Counted from the first letter of the stretch, positions 9,854 to 19,890 are shown. The stretch is 64,000 nucleotides of DNA from Candidatus Paracaedimonas acanthamoebae (GCA_017307065.1 JAFKGL010000012.1:88852-152851), one strand, 5' to 3'. Notes: generated by a model from the sequence alone, not told the origin. Numbers and translations: made by a program.

Positions 9854-12676
9854 ATGACTCTTAATACTCTTAGTATTCGCGGCGCTCGTGAACATAATTT
9901 AAAGAATGTGGATGTTGATATCCCGCGCAACAAGCTTGTGGTGATCACAGGCTTAAGTGGGTCAGGCAAATCCTCTCTTGCTTTTGATACAATTTATGCT
10001 GAAGGCCAAAGGCGTTACGTCGAAAGTCTCTCAGCTTATGCCCGTCAATTCTTAGAATTGATGCAAAAACCAGATGTTGATTCAATTGAAGGCTTGTCGC
10101 CGGCGATTTCAATTGAGCAAAAGACAACGTCGAAAAATCCTCGTTCTACAGTTGGTACAGTGACGGAAGTCTATGATTATCTGCGTCTTCTTTTCGCACG
10201 CATAGGAATTCCTTACTCGCCTGCAACAGGTCTGCCTATTGAAAGCCAAACAGTCTCACAGATGGTGGATCGGCTTATGGGGTGCCCCGAGGGAAGTCGT
10301 TGGCTTTTGTTGGCTCCCATCGTTCGAGGGCGAAAAGGGGAGTATAAAAAAGAAATTGCAGAGATGCAAAAACGAGGATTCCAAAGAATTAAAGTCGATG
10401 GAAAACTTTATGCGATTGAAGACGCTCCAGTCCTGGATAAAAAACTAAAGCACGATATTGAGATTGTTGTTGATCGTGTGGTTATTAAAGATGAAATTGC
10501 GACACGCCTTGCAGATAGTATTGAAACGGGCTTAAAGCTCGCGGAAGGGATTCTTTTTGCTGAAAATGCCGACACGGAAGAGCGGCTGACATTTTCAGAA
10601 AAATTTGCTTGCCCCGCATCAGGTTTTACGATTGAAGCTATTGAACCGCGTCTTTTTTCTTTTAATAGTCCATTTGGGGCTTGCCCGGATTGTGATGGGT
10701 TGGGAGCTCGGATTCAGTTTGATCCTCAGTTAGTTATTCCAGATCCCTTGAAAACACTTGAACAAGGAGCGATTGTTCCGTGGGCAAATTCTTTTTTTAT
10801 GTATTACCTTCAAACGTTGGAATCTGTTGTAAAAGCATTTAACGAAGATATTCATACATCTTTTCAACAATTAAAAGAAGAAACGCGCGACGCCATCTTA
10901 TATGGGACAAAAGGAAAAGAAATTACCATTTCAATGATGGATGGAACGAGATCTTTTCAGCAAAAGAAACCCTTTGAAGGTGTTATTCCTCACTTAGAGC
11001 GACGATATCGTGAAAGTGAAAGTAACTCGCGTCGTGAAGAGCTTGAGCGTTATCAAATGAGCAGTCCTTGTGAAGTTTGTCATAGTTATCGTCTTAAGCC
11101 AGAAGCTCTTTCGGTAAAAATAAACGAAAAACATATTGGCCAAGTGACCGAGCTTTCGGTGGCTGAAGCGGTGAGGTGGTTTGAGGGGTTGGCACCGAAG
11201 CTTACCCAAAAACAGCAAGAAATAGCCTCTCGAATTTTAAAAGAAATCAATGAGAGATTGGGATTTTTAAATAACGTTGGATTAGGTTATCTGACCTTAT
11301 CACGTTCCTCGGGAACGCTATCAGGTGGAGAAAGTCAACGAATTCGGTTAGCGTCCCAAATTGGCTCTGGTTTAACGGGGGTTCTTTATGTTCTCGACGA
11401 GCCTTCGATTGGACTCCATCAGCGTGATAATGATCGTTTGCTAGAAACCTTAAGACGTCTTCGCGATTTGGAAAATACAGTCATCGTTGTTGAGCATGAT
11501 GAAGATACTATTCGAGCCGCGGATTATCTTATTGATATGGGGCCTGGGGCGGGAATCCATGGGGGTGAAATTGTGTCTCAAGGAACGCCTGAGACAGTGA
11601 TGACAGATCCTCAAAGCCTCACAGGAGCTTATCTTACAGGTAAAAGAACTATCGAAGTTCCAACAAAACGGCGTCAAGGGAATGGACAAGTTTTAAAAGT
11701 TAAAGGAGCGAAAGCCAATAATCTTAAAAACCTTACAGTGGATTTTCCTTTAGGGACTCTTACGTGTGTGACAGGTGTTTCAGGAGGTGGAAAATCATCT
11801 CTTGTGATTGAAACGCTTTACAAAGCAATTGCTCGTCAATTGCATGGGGCTCGAGATCTTCCTGGCGAGCATACAGCTATTGAAGGGCTTGAGGCGATCG
11901 ATAAAATTATTGATATAGATCAATCCCCTATTGGACGAACACCACGATCAAACCCAGCAACGTATATTGGGGCTTTTACGTCTATTCGAGAGTGGTTTGC
12001 AGCTTTACCGGAAGCCAAGGCTAGAGGATATCAGCCTGGACGTTTTTCTTTTAACGTCAAAGGCGGTCGCTGTGAGGCTTGTGAAGGAGACGGAGTCTTA
12101 AAAATTGAAATGCACTTTCTGCCTGATGTGTATGTTGAGTGCGATCACTGTAAAGGGAAGCGTTATAATCGAGAGACCTTAGAAGTAAAATACCGTGACA
12201 AAACGATTGCTGATATTCTTGATATGAGCGTTGAAGAAGGTCTTGAATTCTTTCAAGCAACACCGTCTGTGCGGGATAAACTTGCAACTCTTCAAAAGGT
12301 AGGATTGGGATATATCCATATTGGGCAGCGTGCCACAACACTTTCAGGAGGAGAGGCGCAAAGGATAAAATTATCAAAAGAATTGTCTAAACGGGCGACA
12401 GGTCGTACGCTTTATATCTTGGATGAGCCTACGACGGGCCTTCATTTCGAAGATGTGAATAAGTTGTTAGAGGTTCTTCATTCTCTTGTGGATCAAGGAA
12501 ATACAATTATTGTAATCGAACATAATCTTGAAGTGATTAAAACCGCAGATTGGGTAATTGATTTGGGACCAGAAGGGGGACATGAAGGCGGAAAGGTTGT
12601 TGGAAAAGGGACGCCTGAAGCGCTTGCAAAAATTCCAGAAAGTTATACAGGGAAATATCTTAAAAAATATCTTTAA
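9854..12676 (+). CDS. uvrA: Excinuclease ABC subunit A
   Basis: UvrA is the damage-recognition ATPase of nucleotide excision repair and loads UvrB on DNA. The 940-residue product has two ABC ATPase halves. The first Walker A, GLSGSGKS, is at about 33-40 and its signature is [16 protein letters not shown]. The second Walker A is GVSGGGKSS, with signature [15 protein letters not shown]. Zinc-finger cysteines are visible as CPDC and later CEAC and CDHC. I chose ATG at 9854, matching family N-termini; upstream TTG (9839) and GTG (9845) starts are in frame. GGGAAG sits very close to this ATG, so the exact start is uncertain. The gene follows directly on the typA terminator. Confidence 0.96.
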   Translation: MTLNTLSIRGAREHNLKNVDVDIPRNKLVVITGLSGSGKSSLAFDTIYAEGQRRYVESLSAYARQFLELMQKPDVDSIEGLSPAISIEQKTTSKNPRSTVGTVTEVYDYLRLLFARIGIPYSPATGLPIESQTVSQMVDRLMGCPEGSRWLLLAPIVRGRKGEYKKEIAEMQKRGFQRIKVDGKLYAIEDAPVLDKKLKHDIEIVVDRVVIKDEIATRLADSIETGLKLAEGILFAENADTEERLTFSEKFACPASGFTIEAIEPRLFSFNSPFGACPDCDGLGARIQFDPQLVIPDPLKTLEQGAIVPWANSFFMYYLQTLESVVKAFNEDIHTSFQQLKEETRDAILYGTKGKEITISMMDGTRSFQQKKPFEGVIPHLERRYRESESNSRREELERYQMSSPCEVCHSYRLKPEALSVKINEKHIGQVTELSVAEAVRWFEGLAPKLTQKQQEIASRILKEINERLGFLNNVGLGYLTLSRSSGTLSGGESQRIRLASQIGSGLTGVLYVLDEPSIGLHQRDNDRLLETLRRLRDLENTVIVVEHDEDTIRAADYLIDMGPGAGIHGGEIVSQGTPETVMTDPQSLTGAYLTGKRTIEVPTKRRQGNGQVLKVKGAKANNLKNLTVDFPLGTLTCVTGVSGGGKSSLVIETLYKAIARQLHGARDLPGEHTAIEGLEAIDKIIDIDQSPIGRTPRSNPATYIGAFTSIREWFAALPEAKARGYQPGRFSFNVKGGRCEACEGDGVLKIEMHFLPDVYVECDHCKGKRYNRETLEVKYRDKTIADILDMSVEEGLEFFQATPSVRDKLATLQKVGLGYIHIGQRATTLSGGEAQRIKLSKELSKRATGRTLYILDEPTTGLHFEDVNKLLEVLHSLVDQGNTIIVIEHNLEVIKTADWVIDLGPEGGHEGGKVVGKGTPEALAKIPESYTGKYLKKYL

Positions 12677-12739
12677 CTTATGTTTTTTTGGGAGCTTAGA
12701 TGTTTTGATTTTTAAATGGGTAATGCCTGATAAGATAAT

Positions 12740-12979
12740 TCATAAATGAACGGAACGTATAGAAGACAAAGACCTTGCGATTGGAATAGTTAAAATCTTT
12801 TTTACGGCTCAATGCGTCAGATAAGCCCCTAAATCTCTGCTATAATTTGAAACAGTGTGAAGAGAAACATCCTTTTCAACGGTGAGCCAGTTGAGCCACT
12901 CTTGTAAATAAGGTTGTAGGCTAATACTGATAATTTGGCTCGGGATAAAGGCAAAGGAGCGTGTTTCTCTTTCCACCAT
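12740..12979 (-). pseudogene. xerC: xerC remnant (tyrosine recombinase, N-terminal part only)
   Basis: Reading the minus strand from ATG 12979 gives 56 codons ending at TGA 12809-12811. They include LQPYLQEWLNWLTVEKDVS and LHTVSNYSRDLGAYLTH, the SAM-like core-binding domain at the N-terminus of XerC/XerD. After the stop the same frame continues with ARSLSSIRSVHL, matching the ARALSAIRSFYRYL region that comes later in Xer proteins, and then stops at 12740. The gene therefore has an internal deletion and has lost the catalytic domain with its R-H-R-Y residues. xerC is often next to priA and fsa in alphaproteobacteria, so this is probably the ancestral locus in decay. The family match is from recognition only. 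Confidence 0.75.
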
Positions 12980-12985
12980 TTATCT

Positions 12986-13642
12986 CTAAAGGATCGTTTG
13001 TCCTGTTGCTTTCCAGTCTTTTAAAAAGGCTTCCAGACCTTGATCTGTTAACGGGTGATTGTAAAGTTGGCGAAACGTTTTACCTGGGAGTGTAACAACA
13101 TCTGCGCCAATCTTAGCAACTTCAAGAACATGGTAAGGATGACGAACAGAGGCGGCAAGAATGGCCGTTTCGATCTCAGGATAATTATCATAGATAAGCC
13201 GGATATCTCGAATTAATTGCAATCCATCCATGCTGATATCATCAAGACGACCTAAAAAGGGGGAGATGAAGGTGGCGCCTGCCCGCGCTGCCAGAAGAGC
13301 TTGCGTTGCAGAGAAACATAAAGTAACATTCACCATGATTCCTTGAGATGATAAAGCCTTACAGGCCTTTAAGCCGTCAAAAGTAAGAGGGACTTTGATA
13401 GTGATTTGTTCGCTAATTTGCGTAAGAACAGAAGCTTCTTGCATCATTTCAGGGTAAGTCGTGGCGGTGACTTCGGCGCTGACAGGTCCTTCAACGATGG
13501 AGCAAATTTCGGCAATAACCTTTTTAATTTCCTGCCCTGATTTAGCAATTAAACTAGGATTTGTTGTGACACCAGAAATAAGACCAGAATCAGCGAGTTC
13601 GCGAATTTCCAGAATGTCAGCACTATCGAGGAAAAAATTCAT
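12986..13642 (-). CDS. fsa: Transaldolase-like fructose-6-phosphate aldolase
   Basis: The 218-residue product belongs to the small transaldolase/FSA subfamily, class I aldolases with a Schiff-base lysine. Visible marks are MNFFLDSAD at the start, GVTTNPSLI at about 24-32, and the catalytic lysine K83 in TIKVPLT. Length and motifs fit the short form (TalC/FSA) used as a transaldolase in the non-oxidative pentose phosphate pathway. The ribosome site AAAGGAA lies about 8 bases before ATG 13642. It is divergent from priA (78 bp) and sits just upstream of the xerC remnant on the same strand. Transaldolase versus F6P-aldolase activity cannot be told from sequence. Confidence 0.92.
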   Translation of the reverse strand: MNFFLDSADILEIRELADSGLISGVTTNPSLIAKSGQEIKKVIAEICSIVEGPVSAEVTATTYPEMMQEASVLTQISEQITIKVPLTFDGLKACKALSSQGIMVNVTLCFSATQALLAARAGATFISPFLGRLDDISMDGLQLIRDIRLIYDNYPEIETAILAASVRHPYHVLEVAKIGADVVTLPGKTFRQLYNHPLTDQGLEAFLKDWKATGQTIL

Positions 13643-13720
13643 AAAAGGTTCCTTTCGTTCTTTTGGCGAAAGTATAACGATAATAAAGGATAAGGGATAG
13701 AGAAATATCTTAAAAAATTA

Positions 13721-15697
13721 ATGATGCAAAAAGTAGGTGTTCTTCTTCCAGTTCCTTTAAGTCAGGTTTATGATTATATCGTTCCTGAAGATATGTCTCT
13801 TATTGTTGGGGATATGGTATTGGTCCCCTTTGGGGCAAGGCGCCTTTATGGCGTTGTCTGGAGACTTTCTGAATTTTCAGAAACGTCAAAACCCCTAAAA
13901 GAAATCTGTGAGAAGTTTGACCTGCCGACCATTCCTTTAGCGAACTTGGAATTTATTGAATGGGTTGCAAATTATACATTAACACCTCTTGGGACCATGC
14001 TCAAATTAATGCTGAGTGCGCCTCAAGTTTTCAAAATCTTAAAACGGCAATCAAAGAAAATTGATAAAATTTTGAGCCCGCATCCTGATTTTTCTTCAGT
14101 TCATTTTTCACCGGCTCAAGAGCTAACATATCAAGACCTTAAAACACGGCTTGATCAAGGATATTCAGTTTCTGTTTTAGATGGAGTCACGGGTTCAGGA
14201 AAAACAGAGATCTATCTTGAATTAATTGCTGAGGTTTTGAGAAGACAGCAACAGGCTCTCGTCTTATTGCCTGAAATTTCTCTATCTCCTCAAATGATTG
14301 AAAGATTCGAAAAAAGATTTGGGACATCCCCTTCACTTTGGCATTCGTTGTTAACCCCAGCTCAGCGTCGAGAGACGTGGAAACAGATTATCAAAGGAGA
14401 GGCAAAGGTAATTATTGGAGCCCGCTCAGCGTTATTTCTTCCTTATTCAAACTTAGGTTTAATTGTTGTGGATGAGGAACATGAGCAAACGTATAAGCAA
14501 GATGAGGGGGCTATTTATCAAGGGCGAGATATGGCTGTCGTGCGAGCATCGCTGGATCATATTCCTGTTGTTTTAGCTTCTGCGACTCCATCTTTAGAGA
14601 CGCACTATAATTGCCACCAAGGGCGTTATCATAAGGTTACGTTGGAAAGTCGATTTGGTGAGGCTTCTCTTCCTGAAATTAAAATTGTTGATTTGAAAGA
14701 ATCAAAATCAAAAGAATGGATTTCAGCGCCGTTATTTGATGAAATCAATAAGATCACGTCTTCTGGAGAGCAGGCCCTTTTATTTTTGAATAGACGAGGA
14801 TATGCGCCTCTCACGTTATGCAGTGCTTGTGGAACAAAAGTTGAATGTCCTTTTTGTACGGCATGGTTAGTTGATCATAGGGTACAAGGGAGGCTTGTTT
14901 GTCATTATTGTGGGCATGCAGTTGCCCAGTTAAAAGAATGTACAAGCTGTCATGCGAAAGATAGTTTTGTAGCTTGTGGGCCAGGTGTGGAGCGTCTAGC
15001 TGAAGAAGTTGCAGGACGATTTCCTCATCTTAATTACTGTATTATTTCCAGTGATATTATTTCAAACGTACAAGAATTAGACCTTGTCTTGTCAAGGATA
15101 AAAAATAATGAAGTCTCAATAATTATTGGCACTCAAATGATTGCTAAAGGTCATCATTTTCCTCATTTAACGCTTGTTGGCGTCATTGATGCAGATTTGG
15201 GGCTGCAAGGAGGGGATCTTCGAGGGAGCGAAAGGACCTATCAATTGCTTCAACAGGTAGGTGGGAGAGCTGGACGAGAGCATAAATCTGGAAAAGTCTG
15301 GCTTCAGACTTACTATCCTGACCATCCTGTTATGCAAGCCCTTGTTACTGGAGATCGAGAACAGTTCATCAGACAAGAACTTTTTATGAGAGAAAGCAAT
15401 TTAATGCCGCCTTTCAGTCGTCTTGCTGCCTTAATTCTTACAGGAATGGATGAGGATCAAGTAAAGCAAGAAGCGCTTCGACTTCTGAGTGTTGTGCCTA
15501 AAGAGATGCATGTGGAGATTTTAGGGCCAGCACCAGCCCCCATTTATATGATTCGTGGACGTTATCGGTGGCGCATTCTTGTGAAGAGTCCCCGTAATTA
15601 TAATTTACAGAAATTTCTGAAATTATGGCTTTATTCTGTCAAGTTACCATCTTCTATTCGTCTAAAAATTGATATCGATCCGTATAATTTTTTATAA
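13721..15697 (+). CDS. priA: Primosomal replication restart helicase PriA
   Basis: PriA recognises stalled forks and reloads the replicative helicase. The 658-residue product has the N-terminal 3'-DNA-binding domain (PVPLSQVYDYIVP), Walker A GVTGSGKT at 155-162, a DEEH helicase motif II, and paired zinc-binding cysteines of the form CSAC, CPFC, CHYC and CTSC. The helicase C-terminal motifs include IIGTQMIAKGHHF and QVGGRAGR. It is somewhat shorter than the E. coli protein (about 730), mainly in the N-terminal region, which is common in alphaproteobacteria. Two ATG codons occur in tandem at 13721; no strong ribosome site is seen. Confidence 0.96.
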   Translation: MMQKVGVLLPVPLSQVYDYIVPEDMSLIVGDMVLVPFGARRLYGVVWRLSEFSETSKPLKEICEKFDLPTIPLANLEFIEWVANYTLTPLGTMLKLMLSAPQVFKILKRQSKKIDKILSPHPDFSSVHFSPAQELTYQDLKTRLDQGYSVSVLDGVTGSGKTEIYLELIAEVLRRQQQALVLLPEISLSPQMIERFEKRFGTSPSLWHSLLTPAQRRETWKQIIKGEAKVIIGARSALFLPYSNLGLIVVDEEHEQTYKQDEGAIYQGRDMAVVRASLDHIPVVLASATPSLETHYNCHQGRYHKVTLESRFGEASLPEIKIVDLKESKSKEWISAPLFDEINKITSSGEQALLFLNRRGYAPLTLCSACGTKVECPFCTAWLVDHRVQGRLVCHYCGHAVAQLKECTSCHAKDSFVACGPGVERLAEEVAGRFPHLNYCIISSDIISNVQELDLVLSRIKNNEVSIIIGTQMIAKGHHFPHLTLVGVIDADLGLQGGDLRGSERTYQLLQQVGGRAGREHKSGKVWLQTYYPDHPVMQALVTGDREQFIRQELFMRESNLMPPFSRLAALILTGMDEDQVKQEALRLLSVVPKEMHVEILGPAPAPIYMIRGRYRWRILVKSPRNYNLQKFLKLWLYSVKLPSSIRLKIDIDPYNFL

Positions 15698-15721
15698 ATT
15701 ATTAATCTGCAAAGTTAAAAC

Positions 15722-15746
15722 AAAAACGGCGCTTAAAGCGCCGTTT
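15722..15746 (-). terminator. Terminator of the DUF378 gene, possibly shared with priA
   Basis: GC-rich stem AAACGGCGC/GCGCCGTTT (15724-15732 with 15738-15746). On the minus strand it is followed by TTGTTTT; on the plus strand only by a short T stretch. It lies between the converging stops of priA and the DUF378 gene. Confidence 0.75.
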
Positions 15747-15763
15747 ATCATGAATGAGGTTGG

Positions 15764-15964
15764 TTATATGGATTTTTTAAAGGTTGTTAGTAAATAAAGT
15801 CCTGACAAAGCAATTAAGCTATAGATAAGCTTAACAAGGATAGGGAAGCTTCCAAAAAAACTTTCTACAATATTGAAATGAAAAAATCCGACAAGCCCCC
15901 AATTTATAGCTCCAATAATAACAAGTATTGTTGATATTGATGGTATTAATACTTTTGTATTCAT
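15764..15964 (-). CDS. DUF378 family small membrane protein
   Basis: The 66-residue product has two transmembrane helices (about 8-28 and 42-60) with GAINWGLVGFF between them, the signature of DUF378 (YuzA-like) proteins. Their function is unknown. The ribosome site AAGGAGAAG sits about 5 bases before the ATG, stronger than those of most neighbours. It is monocistronic, with a good terminator downstream. Confidence 0.85.
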   Translation of the reverse strand: MNTKVLIPSISTILVIIGAINWGLVGFFHFNIVESFFGSFPILVKLIYSLIALSGLYLLTTFKKSI

Positions 15965-16128
15965 GGCGCTTCTCCTTCTGTATTAAGAGTTTACCCGCAC
16001 TTTAATTATATCATTTTTATTTGTTTTATGGATAGAAATAAATAAAATGATTAAATTATTTTATTTATGGTGAAAGAATAATTTTTTAGAAAAGATGGTT
16101 TTGATATACGTTTGATATACGGATATGC

Positions 16129-16157
16129 TTGACTTTTGTTAAAAGGATCTCTAGAAG
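16129..16157 (+). promoter_or_regulatory. Probable promoter of the ffh-rpsP-rimM-trmD-rplS operon
   Basis: TTGACT and TAGAAG are spaced by 17 bp. Just upstream is a tandem direct repeat of the 11-mer TTTGATATACG (16100-16121). Downstream, the leader can fold CGTCAGT/ACTGACG (16173-16179 with 16195-16201) about 20 bp before ffh. Confidence 0.45.
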
Positions 16158-16221
16158 AAAACATGATGTAAACGTCAGTTAGCGATATTCGCCCACTGAC
16201 GCATTATTTGTTGGGTAAAGA

Positions 16222-17571
16222 ATGTTTGATAATTTAAGCCAAAAACTTGGCGACATCTTTGATAAATTAAAAAAGAGAGGGGCTCTTAGTGAGGCTGATG
16301 TTGAAGCAGCTTTAAGAGAAATTCGTGTAGCCCTGCTTGAGGCAGATGTAGCTTTGCCTGTTGTTAAAGATTTCGTTAATCAGGTGAAAGAACGTGCTGT
16401 AGGGCAGGAAGTTATTAAAAGTATTACCCCCGGACAAATGGTTGTAAAGATTGTCCATGATCAGCTTGTTAGCGTTTTGGGAAGCGAAAATGTCGCTCTC
16501 AATCTTGCGACAAATCCGCCGGCCGTTATGATGGTTGTTGGCTTACAAGGATCCGGAAAAACAACCTCAACAGCCAAAATCGCCCGTTTTTTAAAAGTAA
16601 AAAAGAATAAAAAAATTCTTATGGCTTCTGTTGATATTTATCGTCCAGCAGCCCGAGAACAGTTAGAAATTTTAGGACGTCAAGTCGAGGTTGATACTTT
16701 AGAAATTATTGAGAAGGAAAAACCTTTAGAGATTGTTAAGCGTGCCTATAATAAAGCAAAGCTTGAGGGATATGATATTCTTTTACTCGACACGGCAGGA
16801 CGTTTGCATGTCGATGAAGAGCTTATGGAAGAGTTAACAGCTTTAAAAAAAGCAGTTAATCCTATTGAGACTCTCTTAGTTGCTGATGCAATGACAGGAC
16901 AAGATGCTGTTAATATTGCTCGAAATTTCCAAGAAAAGGTAGGGTTGACCGGTATTGTTCTGACAAGAATTGATGGAGATGGGCGTGGAGGTGCGGCTCT
17001 TTCAATTAAAGCAATTACGGGATGTCCAATTAAGTTATTAGGAATCGGCGAACATCTTGATCAAATAGAAGAATTTCATCCTGAGCGTATAGCAGGACGT
17101 ATCCTTGATATGGGAGATGTCTTAAGTCTCGTTGAAAAAGCTGTCGAAACAATTGATCGAGAAGAAGCAGAGAAGCTTGCTCATAAAGCAAGTAAGGGTG
17201 AATTCGATCTCGATGATCTTGCGTCTCAATTGCGTCAAGTCTCAAAAATGGGTGGCATGGGGGGAGTGCTTTCAATGTTACCAGGTATGGGGAAGATGAA
17301 AGAGCGCATTCAAGATGCAGGGCTTAGTGATCAGCTTGTTAAAAGACAATTGGCAATAATAAGTTCTATGACGATAAAAGAGCGTCGTAATTATAAATTG
17401 TTAAATGGGTCTAGACGCAAGCGCATTGCTGGAGGATCTGGGACGGCAGTTGCTGATGTGAATCGTCTTTTAAAACAATTTCAAGATATGCGAGACATGA
17501 TGAAAAGAATGTCGAAAGTCGGGGAAAAGGGCCTTAAAAGGCAAGGTTTAAGAGGATTGTTAGGTAAATAA
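16222..17571 (+). CDS. ffh: Signal recognition particle protein Ffh (SRP54)
   Basis: Ffh binds 4.5S RNA and signal sequences and delivers ribosomes to FtsY at the inner membrane. The 449-residue product has the N domain at 1-90 and the G domain with GLQGSGKTT near 110, DTAGR and TRIDGDGRGG. The methionine-rich M domain from about 325 includes GMGKMKERI and RRKRIAGGSG, the latter an RNA-binding motif. It is the first gene of the conserved ffh-rpsP-rimM-trmD-rplS cluster. No 4.5S RNA gene was recognised nearby. Confidence 0.97.
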   Translation: MFDNLSQKLGDIFDKLKKRGALSEADVEAALREIRVALLEADVALPVVKDFVNQVKERAVGQEVIKSITPGQMVVKIVHDQLVSVLGSENVALNLATNPPAVMMVVGLQGSGKTTSTAKIARFLKVKKNKKILMASVDIYRPAAREQLEILGRQVEVDTLEIIEKEKPLEIVKRAYNKAKLEGYDILLLDTAGRLHVDEELMEELTALKKAVNPIETLLVADAMTGQDAVNIARNFQEKVGLTGIVLTRIDGDGRGGAALSIKAITGCPIKLLGIGEHLDQIEEFHPERIAGRILDMGDVLSLVEKAVETIDREEAEKLAHKASKGEFDLDDLASQLRQVSKMGGMGGVLSMLPGMGKMKERIQDAGLSDQLVKRQLAIISSMTIKERRNYKLLNGSRRKRIAGGSGTAVADVNRLLKQFQDMRDMMKRMSKVGEKGLKRQGLRGLLGK

Positions 17572-17615
17572 AGAAGATTAATAGTTAATATCAATAGACA
17601 TTAAGGAGTAAAAAG

Positions 17616-18065
17616 ATGTCATTAAAAATTCGTTTAGCACGCGGTGGTTCAAAAAAGCGTCCTTTCTATCGAGTTGTTGTTGCAGATTCAAGAAGTCCAC
17701 GTGATGGTCGTTTTATTGAGAAGGTGGGAACTTATAACCCAATTCTTGCTTCAGATCATCCACAACGTCTTGTATTGAATCAAGAGAGAGTTAAGCACTG
17801 GTTAGGTGTCGGTGCAGAACCAACAGATCGTTTGGTTCGCTTTTTTGGCCAGTTGGGGCTTGTAAAGGTATCAAAATTTAATAATCCACAAAAAGCTGCT
17901 CCGAAGAAGAAAGCACAGGAACGTATGCAAGAAGTTGCTGAAGCTGCACAGAAAGCGGCAGAAGCACAAAAAGCTGCTGAAGCAGCTGCAATTGCTGCAA
18001 AAAATGTTTCTGAAGCGCCAGCTGAACCTGCTGCAGAAACTTCAACAGAAGAAGCTAACGCTTAA
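17616..18065 (+). CDS. rpsP: 30S ribosomal protein S16 with long Ala/Glu-rich tail
   Basis: S16 is an assembly protein of the 30S subunit. The first 80-85 residues are canonical ([20 protein letters not shown], then the [16 protein letters not shown] region). The remaining 60 or so residues are an Ala/Lys/Glu-rich, helix-forming tail with repeated QKAAEA units. Tails of this kind occur in several alphaproteobacterial S16 proteins, but this one is long; typical S16 is 80-110 residues. The ribosome site AAGGAG lies 8 bases before the ATG. It lies 44 bp after ffh. Confidence 0.97.
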   Translation: MSLKIRLARGGSKKRPFYRVVVADSRSPRDGRFIEKVGTYNPILASDHPQRLVLNQERVKHWLGVGAEPTDRLVRFFGQLGLVKVSKFNNPQKAAPKKKAQERMQEVAEAAQKAAEAQKAAEAAAIAAKNVSEAPAEPAAETSTEEANA

Positions 18066-18080
18066 AGTTATTAAAGAAGT

Positions 18081-18102
18081 CTCCTGGTTTAAAAGCCAGG
18101 AG
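18081..18102 (+). other. Hairpin between rpsP and rimM
   Basis: CTCCTGG/CCAGGAG (18081-18087 with 18096-18102) is followed by CGTTTCTGG. Without a proper T-run it is more likely an mRNA processing or attenuation element that lowers rimM-trmD expression relative to rpsP. Confidence 0.45.
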
Positions 18103-18121
18103 CGTTTCTGGGATTTAAATC

Positions 18122-18661
18122 GTGAATCAATCTTCATCGCCTATTTTAATGGGAGTCGTTCACTCGGCTCATGGGATTAAGGGGCAAGTTAAAATAAAAG
18201 TGTTTGCGGCCTCGCCAACTTCTTTTTTGGAGTATGCGCATTTTATCGATAAAGAAGGTGAAAAAACATTTGTCCTTAAAGATGCTTATTTATTCAAAGA
18301 AGATATAATTGTTGCGACATTAAAAGGGATTCATGATCGAAACCAGGCGGAAAGATTAAAAGGAACCGAGTTTTATATTCCAAGAGAATTATTACCCTCA
18401 GTTGAAGAAGAAGAATATTATTATCAAGATCTAATTGGTTTAGAGGTTCACTCGCAAGCAGGTGATTCGCTGGGAATCGTTGCCTCAGTTTACAATTTTG
18501 GAAGCGGGGATTTGATTGAAATAAATCTTTCTCATTCTCGAGAAGTGGTTGTGTTACCGTTTACAAAAGAAGCTATACCTACAATTTCTATTTCAGAGAA
18601 ATATCTTGTTATAAATGAAGAATTTTTAAAGCAATTTCAAACACGCAGAAAAGGCGAGTAA
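18122..18661 (+). CDS. rimM: 16S rRNA processing protein RimM
   Basis: RimM binds S19 and assists maturation of the 30S head. The 179-residue product has the N-terminal barrel with GVVHSAHGIKGQVKI and the C-terminal PRC-barrel (EEYYYQDLIGLEV). The start is GTG at 18122, the first start in frame after the rpsP/rimM hairpin; the ribosome site is weak. It sits 6 bp before trmD, so translation is probably coupled. Confidence 0.95.
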   Translation: MNQSSSPILMGVVHSAHGIKGQVKIKVFAASPTSFLEYAHFIDKEGEKTFVLKDAYLFKEDIIVATLKGIHDRNQAERLKGTEFYIPRELLPSVEEEEYYYQDLIGLEVHSQAGDSLGIVASVYNFGSGDLIEINLSHSREVVVLPFTKEAIPTISISEKYLVINEEFLKQFQTRRKGE

Positions 18662-18667
18662 AATTTA

Positions 18668-19384
18668 ATGACTTGCTTACTTTCTGCTAAGATTTTCACA
18701 ATATTTCCTGAAATGTTTCCTGGCCCTTTAGCGGAATCCGTTGTAGGCAGAGCATTACAGAATAATCTCTGGTCTTTAGAGGCCATAAATCTTCGAGATT
18801 ATACGGTTGATAAACATCGGTCTGTCGATGATGCTGCTTTTGGGGGAGGCCCTGGAATGGTGCTTCGTCCCGATATTATAGATGCGGCTTTAAAAGATCA
18901 TTATAAGTCTCGACCAAATACCTTGATTTATCTTTCGCCTCGTGGCATACCATTGACACAAGAATATGTAAAAAAGCTTGCCAATCAATCTCACTTGGGA
19001 TTATTGTGTGGACGCTTTGAAGGAATTGATCAGCGCGTCTTAGATGCGTGGCATATTGAAGAGGTAAGCTTAGGAGATTTTATTCTCTCAGGTGGTGAGA
19101 TTGCTGCAATGGCTCTTTTAGATGCAATTGTGAGGCTTTTACCTGGAGTTCTTGGTGAAAAGGACTCTCTTAATGAAGAGAGTTTTACTGAGAACTTATT
19201 GGAGTACCCTCAATATACAAGACCTCGAAATTGGAATGATCATCTGGTGCCAGAAATATTATTAAGTGGGCACCATGAAAAAATTAAAGCTTGGCGGAAG
19301 GCTGAGTCGGAAAAGTTAACACGTGAGCGGCGTGTCGATTTATGGCAGCGCTATAAGGCGACTCAGCAAGAGAGAAAGGATTAA
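18668..19384 (+). CDS. trmD: tRNA (guanine-37-N1)-methyltransferase
   Basis: TrmD makes m1G37 next to the anticodon and prevents +1 frameshifting. The 238-residue product is a SPOUT enzyme with IFTIFPEMFPGPL near the start, RSVDDAAFGGGPGMV, LCGRFEGIDQRV and SLGDFILSGGE, which form the knotted SAM site. The C-terminal helical domain has LEYPQYTRP and PEILLSGHHEKI. The length is normal. It lies 6 bp after rimM and 3 bp before rplS. Confidence 0.97.
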   Translation: MTCLLSAKIFTIFPEMFPGPLAESVVGRALQNNLWSLEAINLRDYTVDKHRSVDDAAFGGGPGMVLRPDIIDAALKDHYKSRPNTLIYLSPRGIPLTQEYVKKLANQSHLGLLCGRFEGIDQRVLDAWHIEEVSLGDFILSGGEIAAMALLDAIVRLLPGVLGEKDSLNEESFTENLLEYPQYTRPRNWNDHLVPEILLSGHHEKIKAWRKAESEKLTRERRVDLWQRYKATQQERKD

Positions 19385-19387
19385 AGA

Positions 19388-19795
19388 ATGAACACTTTAC
19401 AAAAATTTGAGCAAGAACAACTTGATTTATTAGTCGCAAATAATCCTGTCCCCGAGTTTTCTGCAGGCGATACCTTAAAGATTCTCGTAAAAGTAGTCGA
19501 AGGTGAACGCGAAAGAACACAGGCTTACGAAGGTGTCTGTATTGCACGTAAGAGTGCGGGTATTAACTCCTCATTTACAGTGCGTAAGCTCTCTTTTGGT
19601 GAAGGTGTGGAACGTGTTTTCCCTCTTTATTCTCCAAATATTAAGATTGAAGTTGTTCGTCGTGGTCAAGTTCGTCGTGCAAAATTATATTATCTTCGTG
19701 GCCGTACAGGTAAAAGTGCTCGTATTAAAGAAAAGAGTTATTTTCCTGCTGCTAAGAAAAATTCTCAAGATAAAGAAACTAATTCAGCTAAGTAA
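19388..19795 (+). CDS. rplS: 50S ribosomal protein L19
   Basis: L19 lies at the 30S-50S interface. The 135-residue product has the family pattern [18 protein letters not shown], the [18 protein letters not shown] region, and a basic [19 protein letters not shown] segment. The last 20 residues are a Lys/Ser-rich tail. It is the last gene of the ffh operon, 3 bp after trmD and followed by a strong terminator. Confidence 0.97.
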   Translation: MNTLQKFEQEQLDLLVANNPVPEFSAGDTLKILVKVVEGERERTQAYEGVCIARKSAGINSSFTVRKLSFGEGVERVFPLYSPNIKIEVVRRGQVRRAKLYYLRGRTGKSARIKEKSYFPAAKKNSQDKETNSAK

Positions 19796-19814
19796 ATTGG
19801 TTAAAGAGAGCTTA

Positions 19815-19847
19815 AGTAAAAGCTAAAGCAATGCTTTAGCTTTTACT
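19815..19847 (+). terminator. Terminator of the ffh-rplS operon
   Basis: A perfect 15-bp stem (19815-19829 with 19833-19847) with a 3-base loop. The stem itself ends in CTTTTACT, giving a partial T-run. It is the longest perfect hairpin noticed in the window. Confidence 0.8.
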
Positions 19848-19890
19848 ATTAAATCTAAAGAAACATGATGTGAAATAGGGAGCTTCAAAC

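Noticed and set aside
12057..12377. A 106-codon frame antisense to uvrA
   Set aside because: Contained in the strongly conserved second UvrA half; no independent support.
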